This document shows, in pieces, positions 1 to 5,371 of a DNA stretch of 5,371 nucleotides (the stretch's first letter is position 1; every line of letters starts with the position of its first letter). The notes beneath the pieces were generated by a model. The model was not told the origin of the DNA. It searched no databases and saw only the letters and a program-made list of their open reading frames with translations. Origin of the DNA: JACQAI01 sp035507915 (GTDB lineage Bacteria > Pseudomonadota > Alphaproteobacteria > Elsterales > Elsteraceae); assembly GCA_035507915.1 (NCBI GenBank), contig DATJNS010000543.1:1-5371 (forward strand), in the 5' to 3' direction. A program made the position numbers and the translations under genes.

Positions 1-21
1 GCAATCTGCGGGTCGAGACAT

Positions 22-27
22 GAGGAG
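22..27 (+). promoter_or_regulatory. Ribosome binding site deciding the dioxygenase start
   Basis: GAGGAG, complementary to the anti-Shine-Dalgarno end of 16S rRNA, ends 7 bases before the ATG at 35. It overlaps the earlier in-frame ATG at 20, which has no purine-rich element in the 19 bases visible before it. This favours a start at 35. Confidence 0.7.
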
Positions 28-34
28 CCAGACC

Positions 35-916
35 ATGAGCGCTACCGCGTCGAGGGTTCCCACCCAGACGATGAAGATTGCGAAGGTCAAGGAGCACATC
101 GGCGCCATCGTCACGGGGCTCGACCTTGCGCATCCGATCGATGGCGCGACGCGCAAGCAGCTCTACGACGCCGTCGTCGAGAACGTGGTCCTGGTGATTC
201 GCGGGCAAGCGCATCTCACCCCGGGCCAGTTGCAAGCCGCCGGAGAAATGTTCGGCGAGCTTATGGAGGACCAGAACCGGCTCTATCTGGTCGACGGATT
301 TCCACTGATCAGCGTGCTCGACAATCGCCACAAGGACAGCAAGGGCCAGCCCGCGAAAATCGGCACCAATGCCACCTGGCACACCGACCACACCAATCAG
401 GAACTGCCGCCGAAGTTCACCATGCTGTATGCGGTGGCCGTGCCGGACAAGGGTGGCGCGACGTCGGTCTGCAACGCGCGCGCGGCCTACGAGGCGCTGC
501 CGGACGCCGTGAAACGGAGGATCGCCGACGCCAAGACCGAGAATACGCTGATCAGCAGCGCGCGGATGAAGACGGGCAATCCCGATATCGTGAAGGCCCA
601 GCGCGAGGCGACGAAACCGCCGACCGTGCATCCCCTGGTCCGCACCCATCCGGAGACCGGCACCAAGGCCGTGTGGTTTCACAAGGGCAAGACCGAGACG
701 GTCACCGGCATGTCGCCCGAGGAAACCCAGGATTTTCTCCAGGATTTGACCGACAAGATCGCGCAGCCGCAATTTTGCTACGCGCACGAGTATCAAAAGG
801 GCGACCTGGTGATCATCGATGACCGCGCCTCGCTGCACAAAGCCGAATTCGACTACGATCACAGCCAGCATCGCCGGCTCTATCGGATGCTCGTGCGTGG
901 CGACCGTCCCTACTGA
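35..916 (+). CDS. TauD/TfdA-family 2-oxoglutarate/Fe(II)-dependent dioxygenase
   Basis: Predicted cytoplasmic non-haem iron enzyme that couples oxidative decarboxylation of 2-oxoglutarate to hydroxylation, and often then cleavage, of a small organic substrate. Seen in the 293-aa product: an N-terminal segment containing IGAIVTGLDL, typical of the family; the HxD iron motif as H116-T-D118 in WHTDHT; a VHPLVRTHPETG segment; the distal iron ligand H268 in the SLHKA segment; and R280/R284 in RRLYRM, placed like the arginines that bind 2-oxoglutarate in TauD. Length is normal for the family and the catalytic set is complete. An in-frame ATG exists at 20, but the ATG at 35 is preferred because GAGGAG lies 7 bases before it; a further ATG at 71 would remove the first 12 residues. 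The stop codon sits inside a perfect hairpin. The next gene lies 91 bases downstream on the same strand and may act in the same pathway. The substrate (taurine, an aryloxyalkanoate, an alkyl sulfate or other) cannot be told from sequence, so no gene symbol is given. Confidence 0.9.
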   Translation: MSATASRVPTQTMKIAKVKEHIGAIVTGLDLAHPIDGATRKQLYDAVVENVVLVIRGQAHLTPGQLQAAGEMFGELMEDQNRLYLVDGFPLISVLDNRHKDSKGQPAKIGTNATWHTDHTNQELPPKFTMLYAVAVPDKGGATSVCNARAAYEALPDAVKRRIADAKTENTLISSARMKTGNPDIVKAQREATKPPTVHPLVRTHPETGTKAVWFHKGKTETVTGMSPEETQDFLQDLTDKIAQPQFCYAHEYQKGDLVIIDDRASLHKAEFDYDHSQHRRLYRMLVRGDRPY

Positions 917-924
917 GGGACGGT
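903..924 (+). terminator. Perfect 9-bp hairpin spanning the dioxygenase stop codon
   Basis: Arms ACCGTCCCT (903-911) and AGGGACGGT (916-924) are exactly complementary around a 4-base loop ACTG, and one more G-T wobble pair is possible (902/925). The TGA stop (914-916) straddles the loop and the right arm. No T-run follows (only TTC), so it is not a classical intrinsic terminator. It could be a weak or partial terminator, or a stem protecting the 3' end of the message. Structure is seen directly; function is inferred. Confidence 0.5.
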
Positions 925-995
925 TCACGGCCGTCTAGCACCGGGCGAAGAGCTTTCTCGCCACTCTCAGCCTCGCCATCGGCAAGGCGCCAGCC

Positions 996-1001
996 AAGGG
1001 A
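996..1001 (+). promoter_or_regulatory. Ribosome binding site of the ThDP enzyme
   Basis: AAGGGA lies 6 bases before the ATG at 1008, separated by the C-rich spacer ACCCCC, and supports that start. An imperfect hairpin (about 970-988, GCCT...AGGC outer arms and GCC/GGC inner arms) lies just upstream and leaves this site exposed. Confidence 0.6.
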
Positions 1002-1007
1002 ACCCCC

Positions 1008-2690
1008 ATGCCCAAGCTCTACGAAGCCCTCGCCGAAGCCTTCCGCGCCGAGGGCGTCGACACGCAGTTCACCCTGATGGGCGACGGCAACATGCACTGG
1101 TCCACCGCCTTTTCCAAACTGCCGGGCGTGCATACCGTCCACGTCAGGCACGAGCACGCCACCGTCGCGGCGGCGACCGCCTACAACATCGCCACCGACA
1201 AGGTCGCCGTCGCATCCGTCACCTGCGGCCCCGGCGTGACCCAGCTGATGACGGCGCTGCCGGCCGCGGTGCGCGCCCGCCTGCCGCTGGTGGTGTTCGC
1301 CGGCGAGGCGCCGATCAATGCCAAGTTCTACAACCAGGCCATCGACCAGGCGCCGCTGGTGCAGGCGACCGGGGCGCATTACATCGCCGCGCATAGTCTG
1401 CCGCGGATGATGGACTACGTGCGCGAGGCCTTTCACCTCGCCAAGCACGAGCGCCAGACGGTCGTGCTCGGCATTCCCTACGACCTGCAGAAAGTCGAGT
1501 ACACGGCCAACACGCCCTACGAGACCTCGGCGATGTACAAGCCCTCGGGCGGACGCGTGTTCCCCGATCCCGAGGTCGTGGCCCAGGTGGTCGACCGGCT
1601 GGCCGCGGCGAAACGGCCGATCCTCTTCGGCGGCCGCGGCGTGCAGTGGTCGGGCGCCCGGGAGGCCATGATCAAGCTCGCCGATCGCTGCGGCGCGCTG
1701 CTCTCCAATTCGCTGCCGGCGCGCGGCCTGTTCCACGACCATCCGTTCGGGCTCGGCATCGCGGGCAGCTACTTCACGGCGCTGGGCCGGGAGATGTTCG
1801 AGACCGCCGACGTGATCCTCATGATCGGCACGAGCCTCTCCTACTACGTCGGCGGCGGGCACTTCTACAACCAGGCCTTCAAGATCCAGCTGGACGATGC
1901 GCCGCGCGGCCTGCGCGACGGGCAGCGGGCCGCCGAGATGTACCTCCGATCGGATGCGCTGGCCGGCATCGAGGCGATCCTGGCCGGCCTCGACAAGAAG
2001 CTGGGGGCCGGCAAGCCGACGGCAGCGACCATCCGGACCAAGGAGCTGGCGCATCGCATTGCCACCGAACCGGCGGACTCGATGACGTTCGACATCGCGC
2101 CCGGCGAGCTGGATCCGCGCGCGGTGTGCGACGCCATCGACGCCGTGGTTCCGAAGGATTGGGACATGGTCGCGGGCGGTGGCCATCAGGCCTATTTCGC
2201 CGCGCAGATGCGCGGCCGGCCGGCCGAGCGCTACACCACGATCCGCGAGTTCGGCGCGGTCGGCAACGGCCTGTCCTATGCGCTCGGGGTCGCGGCGGCG
2301 CGCCGCCAGGGCCGCGACGGCAAGATCGTGCTGTTCGAAGGCGACGGCGGGCTCCTGTTCAACATCCAGGAGCTCGAGACCGTGAAGCGCCAAGGCTACC
2401 GCATCCTGATCTGCATCATGAACGACGGCGGCTACGGCTCGGAATTTCACAAGCTGCGCGCCGACGGCATCGACGACAGCCTGGCGCTGTTCGGGCGACC
2501 GCCGCTGGATGCCATCGCCCGCGGCTTCGGCCTGCGCGGCCACGAGATCCGCGACGTGTCGGTGATCCCGAAGCTGTTCGCCGACTTCGTCGCCCAGGGC
2601 GAAAGCGAAGTCTGGAACATCCAGATCTCCGACCAGGTCACGGCGCCGGTGATCCGCCAAACCATCAAGCGCGGCCACGGCAATATGTGA
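1008..2690 (+). CDS. Thiamine-diphosphate-dependent enzyme, acetolactate synthase-like
   Basis: Predicted cytoplasmic ThDP enzyme of the decarboxylase/acetohydroxyacid synthase superfamily, 560 aa, a full-length match to the usual 530-600 aa. Domains in order: N-terminal PYR domain (about 1-170) with the activating glutamate E49 in VRHEHA and a following CGPGVTQLMTAL stretch; central domain (about 188-330, containing RPILFGGRGVQWSGA); C-terminal PP domain (about 370-545) with the Mg/ThDP motif from G445-D446-G447-G448 to N472 in MNDGGYG, at the expected spacing. The second Asn of the common NNGGYG form is Asp here. These residues show a working ThDP site. The reaction is not identified: a 2-oxoacid decarboxylase, a carboligase and a C-C lyase are all open. 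It is less likely to be the housekeeping IlvB, because no small-subunit gene follows and the N-terminal sequence is divergent. Its AAGGGA ribosome site fits the start. The upstream dioxygenase gene on the same strand suggests a shared catabolic route. Confidence 0.9.
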   Translation: MPKLYEALAEAFRAEGVDTQFTLMGDGNMHWSTAFSKLPGVHTVHVRHEHATVAAATAYNIATDKVAVASVTCGPGVTQLMTALPAAVRARLPLVVFAGEAPINAKFYNQAIDQAPLVQATGAHYIAAHSLPRMMDYVREAFHLAKHERQTVVLGIPYDLQKVEYTANTPYETSAMYKPSGGRVFPDPEVVAQVVDRLAAAKRPILFGGRGVQWSGAREAMIKLADRCGALLSNSLPARGLFHDHPFGLGIAGSYFTALGREMFETADVILMIGTSLSYYVGGGHFYNQAFKIQLDDAPRGLRDGQRAAEMYLRSDALAGIEAILAGLDKKLGAGKPTAATIRTKELAHRIATEPADSMTFDIAPGELDPRAVCDAIDAVVPKDWDMVAGGGHQAYFAAQMRGRPAERYTTIREFGAVGNGLSYALGVAAARRQGRDGKIVLFEGDGGLLFNIQELETVKRQGYRILICIMNDGGYGSEFHKLRADGIDDSLALFGRPPLDAIARGFGLRGHEIRDVSVIPKLFADFVAQGESEVWNIQISDQVTAPVIRQTIKRGHGNM

Positions 2691-2714
2691 GGATCCGATC
2701 AGGCGGGCCTTGGC

Positions 2715-2732
2715 GCTGGAGTCACGTCCAGC
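2715..2732. repeat. Hairpin in the convergent gap (first of two)
   Basis: Arms GCTGGA (2715-2720) and TCCAGC (2727-2732) pair perfectly around a 6-base loop, starting 25 bases after the stop of the ThDP gene. There is no T-run. It may contribute to transcription termination from the left or simply be chance structure in GC-rich DNA. Confidence 0.45.
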
Positions 2733-2741
2733 ACCGATCCG

Positions 2742-2763
2742 CCGAGCTTCGCCGCAAGCTCGG
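2742..2763. terminator. Candidate bidirectional terminator between convergent genes
   Basis: Arms CCGAGCTT (2742-2749) and AAGCTCGG (2756-2763) form a perfect 8-bp stem with a 6-base loop CGCCGC, with a possible further G-T pair (2741/2764). It lies 51 bases after the stop of the plus-strand ThDP gene and 5 bases after the stop of the minus-strand TPR-oxygenase gene, the placement expected of a shared terminator. No clear T-run on either side, so efficiency is uncertain. Confidence 0.55.
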
Positions 2764-2768
2764 TCCCG

Positions 2769-4229
2769 CTATCTGGCGGCCGGCTGGTTCAGCGGGACGG
2801 CGTCGAACGCCATGCTGACGCGATGGCGATCGGCTTGGAACGGCTCGGTCCGGTGGCCCAGCCAACCCGGGAACAGCAACATGATGCCCTCGCGCGGATG
2901 GAACCAGCGCTCGGGGGAGCCGCCCGGCACGTCGAAGCCTTCGAGCGGCCGGCCGAATGCGATCCAGCCGGCATGGTCGCCTTGCCCCGCAGCGATGCTG
3001 TCGGGCACCTGAGGGTAATAGACGCCGCTGACCCAGGACGTCGGATGGAAATGGGACAGCTGGTGACCGCCGTCGTCGAGCACGTTGGCCCAGCAATTCA
3101 GCTCGAAATTGCCCGGGGCAGGTCCGGCCATCGGGTGATCGGTCAGCGCCGCCAGGTGCGCGGCATAGTCCTCGACCGCGCGGCGCACGATGGCGGCGAA
3201 CTCGGCCAGCACGCCGGTCGCGCCGGCCAGAAGATTGGCGGTTTGGCGGCCGCCGCGGGTGGTTCGCGTCACCGCGGCGGGGGCCAGGGTCGGGTGGCAC
3301 AGGATCGCCTCGACCAGGGCGCGATTGAAGCCGGCGAGGCCGCCCGACGAGGCGGGAGGAACGATCGCGCGTTCCCAGACCAGGCGGTCGATCGGCACGA
3401 GTCTGGCACGCTCGTCATGACGGCCGAGCAGCGCCAGCAGCGCGGTCTTGTAGTGCAGCGCCTTGGTGTCGCGCGGCGACCGCGCGAGCGCGCGCTCGCA
3501 GGCCTCGAGCGCGGGCTGATGGCGGCCGATCCGATGCAGCGCGATGGCGAGATTGATCGGATGGCGGGTGTCGCCCGGGTTGAGCGTCGCGGCGCGCTCG
3601 AAGGACGTCGCGGCCCGCTCGGGGTCGCCCGCCTGCATCAGCACCACGCCGAGCACGGCATGCGCGCCATCGTGATCGGGCAACAGCTCGACCGCGCGCC
3701 GCGCCTGTCCCCGAGCTTCCGCGTCGCGGCCTGCCGCGGACAGCGCCAGGGCAAGATTGACGGTCGTCTCCGGCGCGTCGGGCGCGATCCGCAGCGCGCG
3801 CCGATAAGCGGCGATCGCGGCATCGTGGGCGCCGTCCCCGCTCAGCAGGTTGCCGAGCCAATTCAAGGCGAGAACATGGTCCGGCCGCAGCTCGAGAAAG
3901 CGCGTGAAAGCCTGCTTGGCGGCCTCGATCCGGGCCTGCGCCATCTGCAGCTTGCCCAGGTTGAAGAACGCGTCGGCCATGTCGGGGCGGAGCGCCACGG
4001 CGCGCTCGAGCAGGGCCGCGCCCTCGTCGGCGCGGTCGGCGAGGAACGCCGCCATGCCGGCGACGCACAGCGCACGCGGATCGTCCGGCCGGGCGGCGAT
4101 GATCTGGCGGGCGAGCCGGTCGGCCTCGCCGACCCGGCCGGTCGAGAGCAGATGGTTCGCGGCCGCGAGCGCCTGCTCGAGCGATAGGCGCGCGCCGTTC
4201 GTCGGCTGGCCGCCCGACGCGGCGGTCAT
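2769..4229 (-). CDS. TPR-repeat protein with C-terminal 2OG-Fe(II) oxygenase domain
   Basis: Predicted 486-aa soluble protein with no signal peptide or membrane segment. Residues 16-254 hold about seven consecutive 34-residue tetratricopeptide repeats (e.g. the repeat around 85-118 beginning ADAFFNLGKLQMAQAR), a scaffold for binding protein or peptide partners. Residues about 370-480 match the putative 2OG-Fe(II) oxygenase family found at the end of TPR proteins (the Pfam 2OG-FeII_Oxy_5 type): H393-F-H395 in LSHFHPTSWVSGVYYP, then EGIMLLFPGWLGH with distal ligand H459, and R470 in RHRVSMAFD, placed to bind 2-oxoglutarate. The substrate is unknown; hydroxylation of a protein partner is an inference from the fusion. 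The start is uncertain: the ATG at 4229 lacks a good ribosome site, and an in-frame GTG at 4241 is an alternative. The open frame runs further up to 4955, but that part lacks coding character and overlaps another better-supported gene. Convergent with the ThDP gene. Confidence 0.85.
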   Translation of the reverse strand: MTAASGGQPTNGARLSLEQALAAANHLLSTGRVGEADRLARQIIAARPDDPRALCVAGMAAFLADRADEGAALLERAVALRPDMADAFFNLGKLQMAQARIEAAKQAFTRFLELRPDHVLALNWLGNLLSGDGAHDAAIAAYRRALRIAPDAPETTVNLALALSAAGRDAEARGQARRAVELLPDHDGAHAVLGVVLMQAGDPERAATSFERAATLNPGDTRHPINLAIALHRIGRHQPALEACERALARSPRDTKALHYKTALLALLGRHDERARLVPIDRLVWERAIVPPASSGGLAGFNRALVEAILCHPTLAPAAVTRTTRGGRQTANLLAGATGVLAEFAAIVRRAVEDYAAHLAALTDHPMAGPAPGNFELNCWANVLDDGGHQLSHFHPTSWVSGVYYPQVPDSIAAGQGDHAGWIAFGRPLEGFDVPGGSPERWFHPREGIMLLFPGWLGHRTEPFQADRHRVSMAFDAVPLNQPAAR

Positions 4230-4567
4230 CGCCCGCGCCACCGCTCGCGGCACGCGCGCACCGGAGGGTCTGGCCGATTCCACGCAAGCGCCAGCGTTGC
4301 AGACATTGGAGCGCCGTCCCTCGACGTCACACGCAGGCGTGCGCGGGTCGAGACCGTTGCGCCCTACGTCATTCGTGGTTACACGCGCATCCGATCGATG
4401 TCCAGCGCGCCCACCTGGCCGAGTACCGCACCATCGGCGCTCGGGGGGGGCGTCGAGACGGCGATCAAGGCGCTGTACGAGGCGAAGGACGCTCTGCCGC
4501 CGCTGCGACGTTTGCCCTGCGCGGGCTGGTGACCCGTTACACTTGGGATCCCGCAGGCGGGCGGGGC
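4230..4567. other. 338-base intergenic stretch with a possible decayed gene
   Basis: No intact gene is convincing on either strand. On the plus strand, pieces of protein-like sequence occur in shifting frames: ETVAPYVIRGYT (around 4350-4385), HPIDVQRAHLAEYRTIGAR (4388-4444), and VETAIKALYEAKDALPPL after the G run, ending at a TGA at 4530-4532. The second and third pieces would join if the run of eight G at 4443-4450 had seven. This may be a gene remnant or chance. The promoter of the minus-strand TPR gene should also lie here, but I see no clear -35/-10 pair. A small GC-rich hairpin (CCCGC 4550-4554, GCGGG 4557-4561) lies just past the stop of the 91-aa gene and could help end its transcript. 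Confidence 0.4.
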
Positions 4568-4843
4568 TCAAACCGGGCTGGTGGGTTCCCGCCGGGTCTG
4601 CCGAGACGCGACCGACTTGGGAGCGGCCGTCCTTTGGAACAGCCGCCGGTCGCGCACGCCGAACAGCACGACGGTCTTCTGGACGCTGCCGTTCCCTTCG
4701 TTGATCAGGCGCGCATAGGTCTTGCCGTCGGCGGCGTCGAGCAGCGCCATGACGCGCCAGACGGGGGAGATACGCCAGCCGGTCAGCATGGCGTTGCGCG
4801 ACATCGAGCGCTTGCTGAGCGGAGTCTCGACGGGGTCGACCAT
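4568..4843 (-). CDS. Small hypothetical protein, 91 aa
   Basis: Not recognised. The product is soluble-looking, with no signal peptide or membrane helix. Residues 1-18 are polar and Ser/Arg-rich (PLSKRSMSRNA); residues 19-71 look like a compact folded core, containing GWRISPVWRVMALLDA, GKTYARLINEG and KTVVLFGVRDRRLFQR, with an alternation suggesting several beta strands; residues 72-91 are a basic, Ser/Thr/Pro-rich tail, probably disordered. The case for a real gene is the ribosome site GAGGAGG placed 6 bases before the ATG, plus the amino-acid composition of the core. The frame stays open up to 4933, but the start at 4843 fits the ribosome site. It is flanked by 199 bases upstream and 338 downstream, so it appears to be its own transcription unit. 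Role unknown. Confidence 0.65.
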   Translation of the reverse strand: MVDPVETPLSKRSMSRNAMLTGWRISPVWRVMALLDAADGKTYARLINEGNGSVQKTVVLFGVRDRRLFQRTAAPKSVASRQTRREPTSPV

Positions 4844-4849
4844 GGCTCG

Positions 4850-4856
4850 CCTCCTC
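4850..4856 (-). promoter_or_regulatory. Strong ribosome binding site of the 91-aa gene
   Basis: On the minus strand GAGGAGG is followed by CGAGCC and the ATG at 4843, a spacing of 6 bases. It is the strongest Shine-Dalgarno match in the window and fixes the start of the small gene. Confidence 0.7.
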
Positions 4857-4918
4857 GGCGCCTCCGGCTGCCCCGGCCCATCGTCGCGGCCCGCCAGCCG
4901 TTGGATCGACGCGATCCT

Positions 4919-4936
4919 GCGATGGCGTGCCATCGC
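4919..4936. repeat. Perfect 8-bp inverted repeat upstream of the 91-aa gene
   Basis: GCGATGGC (4919-4926) and GCCATCGC (4929-4936) are exact inverse complements around GT, giving an 18-bp near-palindrome 76-93 bases before the start of the small minus-strand gene. The 2-base centre is too tight for a good RNA hairpin, so a protein-binding site (operator) is as likely as a terminator of the gene to the right. A nearby shorter inverted repeat, GTGAC/GTCAC (4942-4946, 4951-4955), adds to the structure. A TTTGAC on the minus strand at 4976-4971 resembles a -35 box, but I find no convincing -10 partner. Confidence 0.35.
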
Positions 4937-5042
4937 GCGCTGTGACGGTGGTCACGACCGGACCGATACCGTCAAACGCGATGCGCCGTCGTCTCTCGGC
5001 AGGGCGGCGTGCGATCGGAAACCGAGGGATGTCGGCTGTGGG

Positions 5043-5371
5043 TCAGGGCCCGACGGTGCGGCCAAGCTGCCCGATGAGCGCTTCGGCGAGGCGTGGGCCC
5101 AGCGTTCGCTCGTCCGCGCCGGTCAACGAGCCGACGGCATCGCCGCGCCACAGCACCTCGCCGGTCTCGTGCCACTCGAGGCTCATGTGCAACCGGTACT
5201 TGGCGGCGCCCGGCGTCTCATCGGAGCGCGCGCCCTGGGTGTCCTCCAGGTGATCGGTCGTGAAGCGCAAGACCAGCGGCGCCTCGTCGGTCAGCGTGCG
5301 CTTTTGCGCCACGAGCTCGCGCTTGATCACGCTGCGCAGCTGGAGATTGGCGGTGCTGTTGTCGAGCACCT
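5043..5371 (-). CDS. C-terminal part of an unrecognised protein, possibly a lipoprotein
   Basis: The frame runs off the right edge of the window and about 108 residues are visible; a GTG at 5369 is in frame but probably internal, because no ribosome site can be seen and the sequence starts as though mid-protein. Seen: LRSVIKRELVAQKR, then a strand-like APLVLRFTTDHLED, a polar loop, another strand-like KYRLHMSLEWHETGEVLWRG, and a final helix LGPRLAEALIGQL ending at TGA. The alternating hydrophobic strands, the 'tGevlWrG' turn and the closing helix recall small periplasmic lipoproteins of the DUF4136 kind, but this is a weak resemblance and the signal peptide, if any, is outside the window. The visible frame has no internal stop. 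No function is assigned. Confidence 0.6.
   Translation of the reverse strand, partial: VLDNSTANLQLRSVIKRELVAQKRTLTDEAPLVLRFTTDHLEDTQGARSDETPGAAKYRLHMSLEWHETGEVLWRGDAVGSLTGADERTLGPRLAEALIGQLGRTVGP

Noticed and set aside
35..916. Naming the dioxygenase TauD or TfdA
   Set aside because: The family is clear, but substrate specificity cannot be assigned from motifs alone, and no taurine or herbicide transport genes are visible.
813..2678. Long minus-strand open frame of 621 codons opposite the ThDP gene
   Set aside because: Its translation is rich in Ala, Arg, Gly, His and Asp without recognisable domains, and it is exactly antisense to a gene with a complete ThDP active site. GC-rich coding DNA commonly leaves the opposite strand open.
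1646..2818. Plus-strand open frame of 390 codons inside the ThDP gene
   Set aside because: A second-frame shadow with Arg-rich composition overlapping the true coding frame.
2823..4187. Long plus-strand open frame of 454 codons opposite the TPR-oxygenase gene
   Set aside because: Low-complexity Arg/Gly/Ala-rich shadow of the minus-strand gene, which has clear TPR repeats and an oxygenase domain in the competing frame.
4529..4945. Plus-strand open frame of 138 codons opposite the 91-aa gene
   Set aside because: No ribosome site at its start and Arg/Gly/Asp-rich shadow composition; the minus-strand frame has a strong ribosome site and a more protein-like core.
4230..4955. N-terminal extension of the TPR-oxygenase frame up to an ATG at 4955
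   Set aside because: The extra 242 residues are Arg/Pro-rich with no domain, overlap the ribosome-site-supported 91-aa gene in another frame, and would give an atypical long leader. The open frame is a composition effect.
4927..5253. Plus-strand open frame of 108 codons near the right edge
   Set aside because: Ser/Arg/Pro-rich, antisense to the partial minus-strand gene whose frame shows regular strand and helix patterning.
1..5371. CRISPR array, insertion sequence, tRNA or rRNA
   Set aside because: No regularly spaced direct repeats, no transposase-like frame with terminal inverted repeats, and no recognisable tRNA or rRNA sequence was found by reading both strands.

Overview
The window is a GC-rich stretch of ordinary bacterial chromosome. 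Codon use is strongly G/C at third positions, and long open frames lie antisense to the real genes, as expected at this composition. Gene content and protein style (a TauD-like dioxygenase, an acetolactate-synthase-like ThDP enzyme, and a TPR protein with a 2OG-Fe(II) oxygenase end) suggest an alphaproteobacterium of the Bradyrhizobium/Reyranella/Rhodospirillales kind. That placement is inference, since no rRNA or marker gene is present.

Layout. Plus strand: a TauD/TfdA-family 2-oxoglutarate dioxygenase (35-916) is followed after 91 bases by a ThDP-dependent enzyme of the acetolactate synthase/benzoylformate decarboxylase superfamily (1008-2690). A perfect 9-bp hairpin overlaps the dioxygenase stop codon, so the two genes may be only partly co-transcribed. 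A 78-base convergent gap follows, holding two perfect hairpins, one of which is a good candidate for a two-way terminator. Minus strand, read from the right edge: the C-terminal part of an unrecognised, possibly exported protein (5043-5371, cut by the window edge); a 91-aa orphan protein with a very strong ribosome binding site (4568-4843); a 338-base stretch with no convincing gene but with hints of a decayed reading frame; and a 486-aa protein with about seven TPR repeats fused to a C-terminal 2OG-Fe(II) oxygenase domain (2769-4229).

How the genes may work together. The two plus-strand genes look like a small catabolic pair, in which an oxidative step by the non-haem iron dioxygenase is followed or preceded by a ThDP-dependent decarboxylation or C-C cleavage/ligation. 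The substrate cannot be read from the sequence. The minus-strand genes show no clear link to that pair. The window has two unrelated 2-oxoglutarate oxygenases, one of small-molecule type and one of protein-modifying or unknown type. I see no mobile element, CRISPR array, tRNA or rRNA, and nothing that amounts to a clearly new multi-gene system. The least ordinary items are the TPR-oxygenase fusion with an HxH iron-binding motif, the orphan 91-aa protein, and the apparent gene remnant beside an 8-G run.
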